From contig NC_087090.1 of assembly GCF_963855985.1 (NCBI RefSeq), forward strand, positions 13,204,501 to 13,268,500: a stretch of 64,000 nucleotides of DNA, read 5' to 3'. Position numbers and translations under genes: made by a program. This document shows positions 1-11,000 of this stretch, piece by piece. How positions within the stretch are numbered: position 1 is the first letter of the stretch; every line of letters starts with the position of its first letter. Source of the stretch: Ostrinia nubilalis. Its lineage: Eukaryota > Arthropoda > Insecta > Lepidoptera > Crambidae. The notes beneath the pieces are model-generated. The model was given only the letters and a program-made list of their open reading frames with translations, was not told where the DNA came from and did not search any database.

Positions 1-320
1 GGATCCGGTCATCCTGCCCATTTCCGGTCTTCACGCGGCCGTGACGCTTCCGGGCACGCGTCGGCGACGTTGCCGCCTCGGACCTCGAACGCTGGAATAG
101 ACAATAGAAATAAAATGTTAGGTTGAAGTTGAGATAAACTAAGTTTTCTTCCTATCAGTGTAAGATGTGTAATATATATTAACAACTGTCTGTATTCACC
201 TATTGGGAAGACACTGGCTCCTGAAATACAGTTTACACTAGTTTAGGAGCCAGGGTTTCAATATAAAATGTTACATTGTATTACATCAATAAAAAATATT
301 CTATTCTATTCTATTCTAGT
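1..320 (+). mobile_element. 3' end of a non-LTR retrotransposon (LINE), 5' part outside window
   Basis: A GC-rich coding tail (2-100) is followed by about 190 bp of AT-rich 3' UTR. That UTR contains two near copies of a 'gctcctgaaatacag / ttaggagccagg' stem. It ends in 'attacatcaataaaaaatatt' and a pentanucleotide tail (attct)n at about 296-318. Such microsatellite-tailed ends are typical of jockey/CR1-like LINEs in Lepidoptera. The family name is inference; the ORF-UTR-tail organisation is visible. Confidence 0.7.
2..100 (+). pseudogene. C-terminal fragment of LINE ORF2 (reverse transcriptase protein tail)
   Basis: An open frame enters the window at base 2 and runs 32 codons to a TAG at 98-100. 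The peptide reads DPVILPISGLHAAV... and ends in an arginine-rich stretch (residues about 20-30) and LE. It carries no catalytic motif, only the extreme C-terminus before a LINE 3' UTR. The very GC-rich codons contrast with the AT-rich DNA that follows, as usual for retroelement coding DNA. The upstream part lies outside the window, so I cannot say whether the source copy is intact. Assignment rests mainly on the UTR and the (attct)n tail just downstream. Confidence 0.55.
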
Positions 321-3300
321 GTACAATTCTATTTAGCTTTAATCCTGAAACTGTCTTATTTCAGGATGTAAGCGGTGATAAAGAGTTCATTGTTTAGGAA
401 AGCAACTTCTTCAACATCACCTCATAGAACGTTTTTCTCAACATTTTATAATTTTAGCATGTTTTTACATTACATTACTTAATTATTGTGTATTAATTAC
501 ACAAGTAGGTTACATAAATAGTATATTATGGATCGGAATCCATAAGACGGTCACAATTTAAACCAGGAGATATGTCAAGAAGTTAAAAAAAAGCTTGGCG
601 CTCAATACTCGCAACTTTAAGCTTTTTGTGCATTAATGGCTTTTAGAGTCTAGATGGAATATTTTTAACTCATTAGAAACACAAAAATTTCGAACCGATG
701 CCGCTTCGTGTTCGAACCGACATCGGCGTCGTGTCGTCACCCGTCGTCCGCAAGATGAGTTTTGTGAAATGAATTCGTTCGCGACAATTGAATCGCTCCG
801 TGGTGCGAGTTATCTTACACGTCGACTGCAGCGAAAAGTATGGCGAAACTTTGTTGTTGCGAGGCTAGATTGTTATGTAAAATTTTGCCTATATGGCGAT
901 AAGTAATTTTCCATAAATGTGAACAAATCACAAGGGCAGGTCAACTCTGACAAGGATGGATGGAGATGAACATTTTATAAAATGTCATTTATTTTTCTTG
1001 CAATATTTAATTAGAACTTCCAAAGGGAGACAGGAACAGGGACAGGAATGCTGTTTTGAGAGTGTTCTCATCTTTCAATTCTAGAAAAATCTAATTCTTT
1101 TTAGGGTTCTGTGGTCCTGACAAGGAACCCTTATTTAATTTTGGAATAAGTTTGTACTTATGTAACTTATAAAGCAGATTGATACTTGAGTTGACAAATG
1201 AACATCAAGACCGTGATGTCTTGCAAACTCTACATTTGTGGATTCAAATCTTCTCTAGGCTTAGTAGCGAAAAACATGCGCTGATATGAGGATAATAATT
1301 GTAATAAATTCCCTAGACTGTGACGTTATAGACAGAGACAGGTGCCCCCGCACCTGACACCGCGGCCATATGTCGGGCTTCGCGGACGCACGCGAACTAC
1401 GTAAATATTAACATTCATATTCTTTATTAATGGGGCTATGTTTTATTTCATTCTTAAGGTAGACCTAGTTAAGCTGACATAATTTTTAAAGGCTACATCT
1501 TAAGTCTAAAGGGACACTTCTATGTATTGTAGTAGAGTTTTTCAGCTTTCAATATGATGATGGCTGAACGTAGGCTGTATTTCAGCATGCCCCTTGCTCA
1601 TATTATGTTGTCTTCCAAGAAAGTACTTTTAGGTACGTGATTGCAACTTTGGGGAAGGCGATTGTAAACAATTCTTTTGTAATTGCTTAGGTATAGAGGT
1701 TCAATGCAAAAAAGTCTCATAGAAAGGTTGTTTCAAGCAATTAGAGTCATACCATACCCGCCCCATTAATTCGAATCGTGTGGGTGAGGGCCGCGACATG
1801 TGTGAAGTGCCTTAAGAGCTGTTACTGGCAGCTACAAGGATGTTGGTGCTATTAACGATAATTAAGAACTTTTGCGGTAACTGATATCAAAAAGAGCGTA
1901 TACTTTTTATGTGATATGGCTCAATTATAGGCATGGCTTTAGGCGCTTCCGAGGTGCCAATTTTGCAGCTGTAGTAGGCACTTACACTAGTTGTAGTAAG
2001 AGTATACAAAACACATGCTTTACGAGTAATTACCATGTTAAAATTTTGAAGTGTCTACTTATTTACCTGATTATAGCATTATATTCTACTGACACGGGAA
2101 TTAATTATGTTTTCGTATTATTACACTGTTTTTAATTTGACGTGTCAGTTAGACTATTTTTGCCTACCGATTATCTTCAAAAGTGAAACATGTAAAAAGC
2201 GTTAACAATTTTAAACAAGGGTGTGTCCGTCCTAGTTTTTATTAATTTCTTATACAGTTAATTTATTATGGTCTCAAAATAAATAGCCAGTGTGGTGAGG
2301 ACAGGCGTGTCGAAATATAAAATATTTTTGTTTTTGCGTCATTCGACGACGTGATACGACTAAAAAAAAGGTGACGCTGCGATCTCGCCGGGTGAGACAA
2401 AAGACATGACAGCGAATCGAATTCGGTATCTTCAAGAACATATGGACTTTATTAGCTAACGAGAGACTATATATTTTGGAGTTAGAGCCAACATCTTAGC
2501 TTAACTTAACAACAAAATAATTAACTCAATTTGTAAAATACTGTCTTACCGTGTTAGTGAAGAAATTCGAAGATGTGAAACACAAAATTCCATAGAGATA
2601 GGCTCTATCACGAACTATTCATGAATTAAAAAGCCTCCTTGAATCAATTTCAGTCAATTAATAACTTGTCCAAATAATAAGAGATGTAAGTACGAGTAGT
2701 TGAGATGAGTGGGTGTGGTAACGACCCAGTTATGGTGACCTACATATTTATGCGAAAATAAAAGGTCGTCCCTCCAAGCCGAGCGGGTGCGGTATACCTT
2801 AATGGACACCAGTCTCATCCTTCATTAATCGACTGATTGGAATCAACATATGTTAGATAATACGCCGCCAGCCCCGGCTTCCGTCCCGACTCCCGAACAT
2901 CCTTTGGTGGCAGTGTTTCCCAAACTTAAACTTAACTTTGGTAAATTTCGCGGGGTAAGGAGACAGATTTTTATAAATCGAGCTTTCCATGGAAACCCTA
3001 TAGGTTTGTCCTTAGTAAACCGCATCAGAAATGAAGATGAAAATAACTAACGAAGATCAACAATGAGTCCAGTTAAATGGTAGGTACTTTTGGCTCTCGC
3101 ACACAGGGCATGTAGTGCCACAGGTATTGCTAAGAACCGATAGCTGATAGGCATAAACAACAGCATTTAGATCAAAGCTCTCGGTGGACAGGCTCTCTTT
3201 GTTAAATAACTTAAAAATACCATTACTAAACTTTCATGATACACTCATTTATGAATTCACCAGCTTTCACTGGTTGACCCTAAAGTCACTTATTTATTAT

Positions 3301-5719
3301 CCTAGATTTTGCCAAAATTTACATTAATTGCACAGTATCCTTTTACTTTACTCTATGAATACCACTATGTATAATACCATATGTAGCAAAATTTTGAAGC
3401 GCGCTTTAGTGAGTGATACGAAAGGTCTTTACCGCCCCCACCAAGGGAATACAAGTCGATCGTTTGAGCACCACCTTTCCACGGCGTCCGTAATGCGACG
3501 TGTCTAATACCATCCTTTGAGACTTAATGAGAACGATGTGGTTTCCGATAAATCTTTATTTTAACCATAATTACGCATGGTTGGAAGGGAAAATTGTTTT
3601 ACTGGAATTATTGATTCCGAAGGGTTTTTAAGTATGATTTGAAGTAAGTTTTTTCTCTAAACATATGGGCAATAGCACGTTAAAGCGATGTTATTATTTT
3701 GTTAAAAATAGGCTACACTCAAAATTGAATATTGGTAGCGCATGGGAATTATTGGGAATATTACGGTTTCAAATGATTATTTAATTAGCTTTTATAAGTC
3801 TTCTTAGCATGCATATTAGTAGTTATTGCCTTATTTGATCCAAAATAAATTGGCTCGAACGGAAAGCTGCAAGGTATCTGCCAAAAAAATAAGTAATGCA
3901 AATAACTTTGCCAAAATCGCACTGCGGACAAAGACGTCACGTTACATTACGGAGTGCAACGCTTTCACATTCCCCGCATACTTGGGGACGTTTAAGCTGT
4001 CGATTTGGTAAAATAATATTCGGTCGTGTGTCGTTGGGACATTAGTGTCGGTAATGACGAGTAATGGAGAGTAATCGACGCTAAGCGGTGCGCCCGCGCC
4101 GCGAGGGTCGCGCGCCGCTACCTTACCCTCCAAATTGCTGGGAACAATAACACTATGGATTTTTTCCGACTACCGATACTACTAATTGTTTTTAAGATAG
4201 GATTCGTATAAGTCAAACTTTTGAATTTTCACTGGCGGCGATTTTACTATGGGTTCATCAGTCATAGAATTTAGTGAGTAAGACACGTTTATCGTGTCAT
4301 AGAACTTAATATTACCTATTTAGAATTATAGTAATTAGTTTATGAAAGTGATAATAACTATTATAAAATGTAAGTATCTACGAACTGAGTAGGTACCTAC
4401 CACAGAATTTTCCTTGGCGAGCTTTCGTGATAGAGATAAAGCTTACTCGTATATTATGAATTTTAATGAGCTCTACATTAATATCAATATAAAGTAGGAT
4501 CAAAAACATCCTCACGACTTTCCTTGTTATTTTTGAACTGTAAAATGGTCGTAGGCGTTTCGAAGCTCACATATTCGCTCTTGTAAAGATCTCGTTTAAC
4601 CTGGGGCAGTTGCTAAAACAGCTGTATTAAAAGAACAACATGCCTTATCATTAGGAGAATTACTTTTTGGACCAAACAAATGAAACTCGATTTATCGCCT
4701 TCATACAGCCACAACTCGACCAATGGTAGTGGTAAAGGACGTCGCGTGCGTTCGTCACTTAGGACCGCCGTAAGGTTAACCTTAAGGTGACTTAAGTGGA
4801 AAATGCGCCTGCACATCGTGATCGCAAGGAACACGCGTCGTTGGCGCTGGCGGGCCTTTTAATTTGTGTCGCTACGGGCCAGGGGGCACCGCTATCGTGT
4901 GCCGTATTAATGGGATACCACCCTACCTACCACATTCTGTATTCCGGTAGCGAGTTGAGTTGGTAAAACAAATAGGAAATTAATATGTAGGGATAATAAA
5001 TGTAGAGTCTGTTATAATAGTCATTAGAAAATGATTTAGCTCTGTAGTTACTACAAGATTCATATTGTAGCAGTTTCTAATGCTAATGATTCTTTAAATT
5101 TAAATTTCTGTATGGTGCTAAAATTTTGTTATCTATCACATCCTTTCGATCACCACCATTTTGAGAGAATAATTTAAATTATTTATGTTGTTAAAAATGC
5201 GACGGTGATAATAGAACGATAGAAAACCATACTGGTCACTAATTGACAGATTCTTCTCTTTCTAGGAACTATAAAAATAGCGTGCTGACTCATAAGATTT
5301 AGCTTGTAATTTCTGGTAAACCTAGACTCCTTATTAGGATCTGCTATTCCTGCGATCCTAACTCCGCGGGCGAGTCAAAGGTATGTAATGAGTCAATGTA
5401 TTGCCTCGTCACGACTCGTAACAAGCGCCTCACAGTCTGACGGGGCGAGCAGACCTATTATTATGAAGGCATGGCTATGGGCACATATGCAGCTTGCTTC
5501 TACGATCTTCGATGTAGACGGCTTAATAATGACGCTTTTACGACGTAATTAATTTGTAATAAGCACTAAAAGTCACTGGCACGAGCTATAGAGCTTAATC
5601 TAAGTATCTACTAAAATTAACGCCCGTGTTAGCGACGTCAATAATAGTCAAGATTAATGTTGGCAGCATCATGTCAAATAGTGCAAACTAGCTAATTAAT
5701 CTGTTTCGTAATTAAGAAA
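321..5719. other. Gene-free AT-rich stretch
   Basis: Only short chance frames (up to about 74 codons) occur, none with a recognisable domain. Two modest GC patches stand out, about 1335-1400 and 4080-4125. A CATTA/TTAAT-rich background and short palindromes such as 'aagcgtttaaac' types are unremarkable. Nothing else can be supported. Confidence 0.6.
1339..1356. promoter_or_regulatory. Inverted pair of E-boxes (CAGGTG / CACCTG)
   Basis: CAGGTGC at 1339-1345 and GCACCTG at 1350-1356 form a perfect 7 bp inverted repeat around a C-run spacer, inside a CpG-rich patch (1335-1400). CAGGTG is the E-box bound by Snail/Zfh/bHLH factors. A function here is inference only. Confidence 0.25.
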
Positions 5720-5854
5720 ATGAACATGAAATTTTCGCCAAAAAGGCAATACCGTAGCGAAAACCATCAGGCTCTCTCGCTTACTCACTCGGTAGGCCTC
5801 TTTCTTGCATTATCTGATCTCTCACTTCCACAAAATAGCTTCTCTTTCACACTT

Positions 5855-5938
5855 TTCTGGAAAATCTGGAATGTTCAGGAAAAAATAGAGAAGAAACGAG
5901 ACAGAAATATCGGACCTCTCGCTTCGAACATTCTAGAG
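5855..5938. promoter_or_regulatory. Heat-shock-element-like cluster
   Basis: GAAtgTTCagGAA at 5869-5881 is a perfect three-unit alternating nGAAn array, with TTCtgGAA just before it at 5855-5862. A second array GAAcaTTCtaGAG lies at 5926-5938, with one mismatch in its third unit. HSF binds three or more alternating nGAAn units. The cluster is 290-370 bp upstream of a TATA-like box at 6226. 'aggcaataccgta' occurs on both sides (5744-5756 and 5993-6005), so the HSE block lies within a short duplication. It may be part of a transposon LTR rather than a host promoter. Confidence 0.4.
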
Positions 5939-6225
5939 CGTGAGATAGCAATATGTTTTGTCCTTGTCTTGCACGGATGGTCCGTTGCGCGAGGCAATAC
6001 CGTAAAGAGAGCCGTTTTAGGTTTTTTGTCAATAACTTCGCCAATTTTGGGAATTTTGTGATGAAACTTTTTGTATAATGTAGATAAATTAATTACGCAT
6101 CTGTAGAAAATAAGAAACCATTGTAAAACTACCTGCCAGTTGGAGAAAATTAGCAAAAACTGTGGATTTCCCGAAGACAGGGATAGCAATAGCATGTGAA
6201 AGCGGGATGGAGATAGCCGCTCCCC

Positions 6226-6336
6226 ATAAATACGGAATGAACCGCTCCAGCTGGCATGTTCAGTTCAGAGAACAAGTGCTCCAAGCAACAAGTGATCTGA
6301 AGAAGCAAGAACTGAGAAAAGGAAGCGAATAATAAA
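6226..6336 (+). promoter_or_regulatory. Core-promoter-like block: TATA-like box, initiator-like site and early AATAAA
   Basis: 'ATAAATA' (6226-6232) is followed by 'gcatgttcagttc' (6255-6267), which contains a TCAGT arthropod initiator word at 6260-6264. The spacing to that word (about 36 bp) is slightly long; CAT at 6255-6257 fits better. About 70 bp later lies AATAAA (6331-6336). A TATA box, initiator and polyadenylation signal this close together is the R-region arrangement of a solo LTR, but I could not fix TG...CA ends or a target duplication. A heat-shock-gene promoter fragment is the alternative. Confidence 0.35.
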
Positions 6337-6492
6337 CGCGAGAAGTCTCAGCAAGTGAAATAGTGGTTTTATTCCTGCAAGTAGCACCTACTACGCCTGA
6401 CATAGTAAGGGCAAGCTCTCAACGGCAGTCATCATCGTCCGGTCAGCGCTCTCGAACACACACAAACGCATACAGTCCACTGCAGTCCACCA

Positions 6493-6624
6493 CAGCCCGT
6501 ATACACAAACATTACTATGAGGTCTCACAGTGTTGGACGCACGAACCAATCTCAGAGCTCTATTTAACGCTGTGCGTTCGATTTGCTGCTTCACTTAAGC
6601 AAGCATCGTTTGTGAATACGGGCG
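6493..6624. mobile_element. MITE, PIF/Harbinger-like, degenerate left end
   Basis: A 132 bp element shares its interior ('attactatgaggtctcac' and about 70 bp of the right half) with the better copy at 43246-43404. Its right inverted terminal repeat is GTTTGTGAATACGGGCG. The left one is mutated ('cagcccgtatacacaaac'). It is non-coding. Confidence 0.75.
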
Positions 6625-6703
6625 TAGGTAAGTGTACCTAATATCAAACTTCAAAAAACATAACCCTCTTTTTGACGCAAAACTTTGCACCTAATCGTCT
6701 ACA

Positions 6704-7765
6704 TAGTCCAGTCATTTAAGCTTAAATTAGGTAAGAATCTCGGAATTCGAGATACCCAGCTGTAAGTCTGTATATACTTGTATATTGACACCCTAAAAGT
6801 TGTCTCAAAACCTACATATGGTAGGGTGTAAGCAACTATTAAATTTTAAGGTCAAAGGTCACAAAAATCGGTTTTTTGCGCTTTTTTTGGAAATATCTCA
6901 TTTCCTATGGGTTTTTTTGCTATTTGTATTTATTATCAATATTGTAGAATACTAAATTCTCTACAAATTTTGTTCAAAAAAAATGTTTATACGGTGAACC
7001 GTTTTCGAGATAGAGGGCGGCCGCTAGTACTTATAATAAATATGTAGAGGTCAATTCTATACATGAAATATATTTTCAAAATAACTATCAGGGGGTGATT
7101 AGTGATCGATACTGATGCCAAAAATGCAATCAGTAAAAATTTTGTCTATCTGTCTGTCCGTCTGTATGTTCCTTATAGAAACAAAAACTACTCGACGGAT
7201 TTTAACGAAACTTGGTACAATTATTCTTCATACACCTGGGCAGGTTCAAGTATACTTAGGAATTCCCACGGGAACAGGAATTAGCGGGAAAATCCTTTTG
7301 TATGAAAAATCTAAACGCTTAACGGAAGTTAGACGCTTGAAATTTGGCATGTAGGTACCTTAGTAAACTTAAAGCTTATTTACAACAAGGAATTCCCGAA
7401 ATTCCCACGGGAATTAGCGCTTAAGTTGACCTGAAGTGATGCAGTGACCGCGCGCTCTCCTCCCTCTATCTCGAAAACGGTTCACCGTATAAAAAAATTT
7501 TTGAAGCAAAATTTGTAGAGAATTTAGTATTCTACAATATTGTTAATAAATACAAATAGCAAAAAACCCATAGGAAATGAGATATTTCTAAAAAACGCGC
7601 AAAATACCGATTTTTGTGACCGTTGACCTTTAAATTTAATAGTTGCTTACACCCTACCATATGTAGGTTTTGAGACAACTTTTAGGGTGTCAATATACAC
7701 GTATTTACAGACTTACAGCTGGGTATCTCGAATTCCGAGGTGAACTTACTATAATGACTGGACTA
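6704..7765. mobile_element. Non-autonomous DNA transposon with ~310 bp inverted arms
   Basis: The outer ends match as TAGTCCAGTCAT (6704-6715) and its complement (7754-7765). The arms then match from about 6734 to 7018 against 7452-7741, including a shared 'aattcgagatacccagctg' and 'ctatctcgaaaacggttca' on opposite strands. The ~430 bp core begins with 'gggtgattagtgatcgata', a CTGT-rich stretch (7146-7170) and several 'ttcccacgggaa' palindromes. No transposase frame is present. The superfamily and TSD could not be fixed from the flanks. Confidence 0.75.
7102..7354. other. Core of the inverted-arm element, repeat-derived, non-coding
   Basis: The core contains the block 'cgacggattttaacgaaac' and doubled 'gggaattcccacggg'-type palindromes. 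I recognise these words as dispersed in lepidopteran genomes. The small frames here (60 and 79 codons) follow the repeat words and show no domain, so I call no gene. Confidence 0.6.
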
Positions 7766-7946
7766 ACATAGCACTTCCTAGCTGTATCAATAATAATGAT
7801 CTCTGTAAATTTTTACTTTTACAAACAGCAAAACACTTCCAAACTTTTATCACCAGCCAGCATCAACAATGATACGATTATTTAAATGTGGAAAGAATGT
7901 GTAGAGATTCGAGATCAACCTCCTTGGAATCTGTCGAGTCACGGGC

Positions 7947-8044
7947 GTACTGGCCACAGATTGTTTCTACTCGCCACGCCGCAGCCTGGCCGAGATTAAA
8001 AAATAATTACCTACCCAAACAAAAAAAAAGTACTGGCCACAGAT
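7947..8044 (+). mobile_element. Tiny 5'-truncated retroposed insert with 15 bp target-site duplication
   Basis: GTACTGGCCACAGAT occurs perfectly at 7947-7961 and 8030-8044. Between them is 68 bp ending in an A-rich run (nine A at 8021-8029). A perfect long direct repeat around an A-tailed insert is the signature of target-primed reverse transcription by LINE machinery. The insert is too short to assign to a source element. Confidence 0.7.
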
Positions 8045-11000
8045 AATCGAGACAGAGGTTATCTCGGACTCTTGGTACGAATTGAGAAAAATATTTTGAT
8101 TGGTAAACTACGCGATATGTTGTTGAATCATAGTTAATGCTCCATTTGTGATAGCTGGCTACATAACAAATCTTAAAGGTGAGAAGTTGTAAATATGTTT
8201 AAACGATGAGTCAAATAAAACAAAAAAAAAACATTACAAAATCTTTTTTAGTAAAAAAAAGTTCTATCTCCTCGTATTAATTCCAAATACCATTTATTAT
8301 TTATTAAAATGTAATAATTTTTATAGTAACTAACATTTGAGGAATGTCAGCATTAATAGCAGGCGATCAATCGCCCCGTTCGGTAGCCGGCCACCAGCAC
8401 ATTTATCTGTCTTGATCAACAACTACAAGAACAATAACACCTAAAATGATATTAATAACACCGAGAAACAATAAAAAGTCACACCTTGAATAATAACTGC
8501 TGGGCTGGGCTGCGCGCGCGCGTATCTGACAACGACATCGCGGCCGTATCGCGTTACAGCGTAAAATATTTATTATTTATAGCGCGTAATTAATAAAAAC
8601 ACACGGGAGCCACAAAAACAAGTAGCCTAACAGGAAGATATAATAACTCAATCGCGGGTCTGGGCCAGGCGCGATTAGTACCCGTCCAGATTGGATCTGT
8701 GCGCTCGCGCACAATGTAGAGGCGTATATTCGCGCACAGTGGCTAATGTCTTAACATGATACGTTATCCGCAGCCTACCGCGGTTACGTGAAACTTGTTC
8801 TTGTTTACTTGACTGTACAATGCACGCTCAATAGCTTTCATTTGTCTAAAAGTTCCCATAAACTATAATATAGAGTTCGTAGAGTTTGAGAGTAGATCAT
8901 AACGAATTTACGGTTGTGTATATGAGTGACTGTCTACTTCCTACCTAGTACCTACTTGTTTTGAGTTTGAAAGACAGATTTATTTTTGAAGTAATTCACA
9001 GACGTTGAACTATATTTTATCCATTTTAACATTTGTGTAAGCAGGGGAGGTGATTAACTTGTTCTAGTGTTGGGAGATCAAAATCATAGTTTTCTAAAAG
9101 TAGTAACTGAGAGAACAATCGGCCCTGTATAATCAGAAGGAAAATTTAAACTACATATTATTATTTTAAAATAATCTTCCGTATGACAGACAGTGGAGTC
9201 ATAAAAGCAGACTTAAGTCATACAAAGTTGTAGGCACAGTCCTCTAAAATATCTGGTGGAAACGCGCCGGATCGCCGATGCGACTGTTAAGGAAGCCATA
9301 AATCCTACTTATTTCACATATATCAAAATCTTTTTCGAAATAACTGCACTTGCGTTAAATAACGTTCGCATAAGCACTGCAGTTTATTTGTCTGACAACC
9401 GCGAGCCGGTAGGTGCTGGCGCGTGGGCTTGAGATACGAGCATTGTATGTGTGGAAGTACTTTAATAAAGTTCTCATGAAAACCCAACAATGACTCGGTG
9501 GTCGCAGTAACTTAATCTAAGAGAATGAATCCGCAAATGAAATCTACGGACGGGCTTAATCTTAGCTTGAGTAACTGCTGCACTTTTTTCGGTTTGTTAA
9601 AAACTGTTTTCGCGCCAACTACTCTACAGAAATGAGATTGCAATTGCTTTCCAAGTATTTAAAGGATATGATTTTTCACTTGAAATAAGACTTAAGTTTA
9701 ATCAACGAGTTTCAAGCTTTTCTAGAATTTTACAAAGAGCTTTGCTTGGTTAAAATATTTTGTTAATATGCTGTAATGAGCAGTCACAAAGACCACAAGT
9801 AGAAACTATAAAAAATAAGTAGCAAAAACATTTATAAGCACTGATTTCAGTGAAATTTGGTGGAATTGAATTAAAAGTATTATACTTGTAAAATGATCAT
9901 AATTATTGAAATGAACACTATTGTAATTATTGGAAGTTGTTACACGGTCTTTGACTCATCTTCGACGCAGATTAGCCGGGATGATACTACGTTTTCGATA
10001 CAACGGTCTTACAAAGCTTTCAATAGACGAAAGGGAACAAAAAATATAATATCTTGTTAGTGTCATTATAATAAGTGCGATTTATTAGATATGAGTAATT
10101 GAATGCTAGAGATACTGGTATGTAAAGAGAATTAAATTGATTATTTTGAATATTTTAAAAATTACCATTATGGCAAGCTACTGCCTACAAACATGCCTTC
10201 CTTGTTTACGGTTACTTTTTACAATAAATAGCTAGTTAGATACATCTTTGTTTACAAAGTGACATAAAGTTTATGTATTAACCAAATTAGAATCGTAAAG
10301 TTGTGGATGTATGTTGATGCATATAACACGATGTTACTGTAAAAGTAGGCTTTACCTAAGATATTTTTGTGTGCATTTTATGTTTTGCATAACTTTTTAA
10401 ATACAAATTCTGTCACAAAGTTGCCAGTGTCAACCTATTTGCGATGGCTTTATTCTTCAAATAGGTTTTATTGTGAGCCCCACCCACACGTCATTGCAAT
10501 GCTCCGGCACAATTATTTTTACGTGTAGAATAAATTTAGCTCGCAATTCAGTAGCTCCTCAATAAATCTGGTATAGTTTACGCCCCCGCAAGTAGGGTTT
10601 CCAAGAATTCTACAAACGAGATTTTCTTTTGAGGAATTACAGTCATAAATTAAGCTTAGATGTGTTTTTAGTAGCTTTATAAAGTTCTTATTTGACCAGT
10701 AATTGGCTACATGTCTGTAGTATGTCTCTTCTGTAAACGAAACTGATGGAAACTAGGAGCAATTGTATTTTACAGGGTTAAGTGGCAACTGCCTGTAAAA
10801 ACAAGTAACCAAAGGGAACAATTAAAATCTTACTACATCATTTCATCATTCAATCAACATTCATTCATTCAGAATTCAGAAGGCAATTCTGCAGGCTAAG
10901 AAACCAATGGTTAATCTTATTTTTCTAAAACCGATGCATTGGAGAGTTTGCAAACCAAGAAGTATTCCTCTCGTCCATGTAAATCCATGTTCATTGTCCA

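Noticed and set aside
4080..4125. GC-rich patch as a coding exon (VAARDPRGAGAPL on minus)
   Set aside because: Too short, no donor/acceptor pair and no homology I can recognise.
5720..6061. 113-codon ORF
   Set aside because: It overlaps two minus-strand frames in HSE/promoter-like DNA. Composition and lack of any motif point to chance.
7947..8044. Known miRNA at 'tactggcc' (miR-193-like seed)
   Set aside because: Only the first 8 bases match; the rest differs and the word is a target-site duplication.
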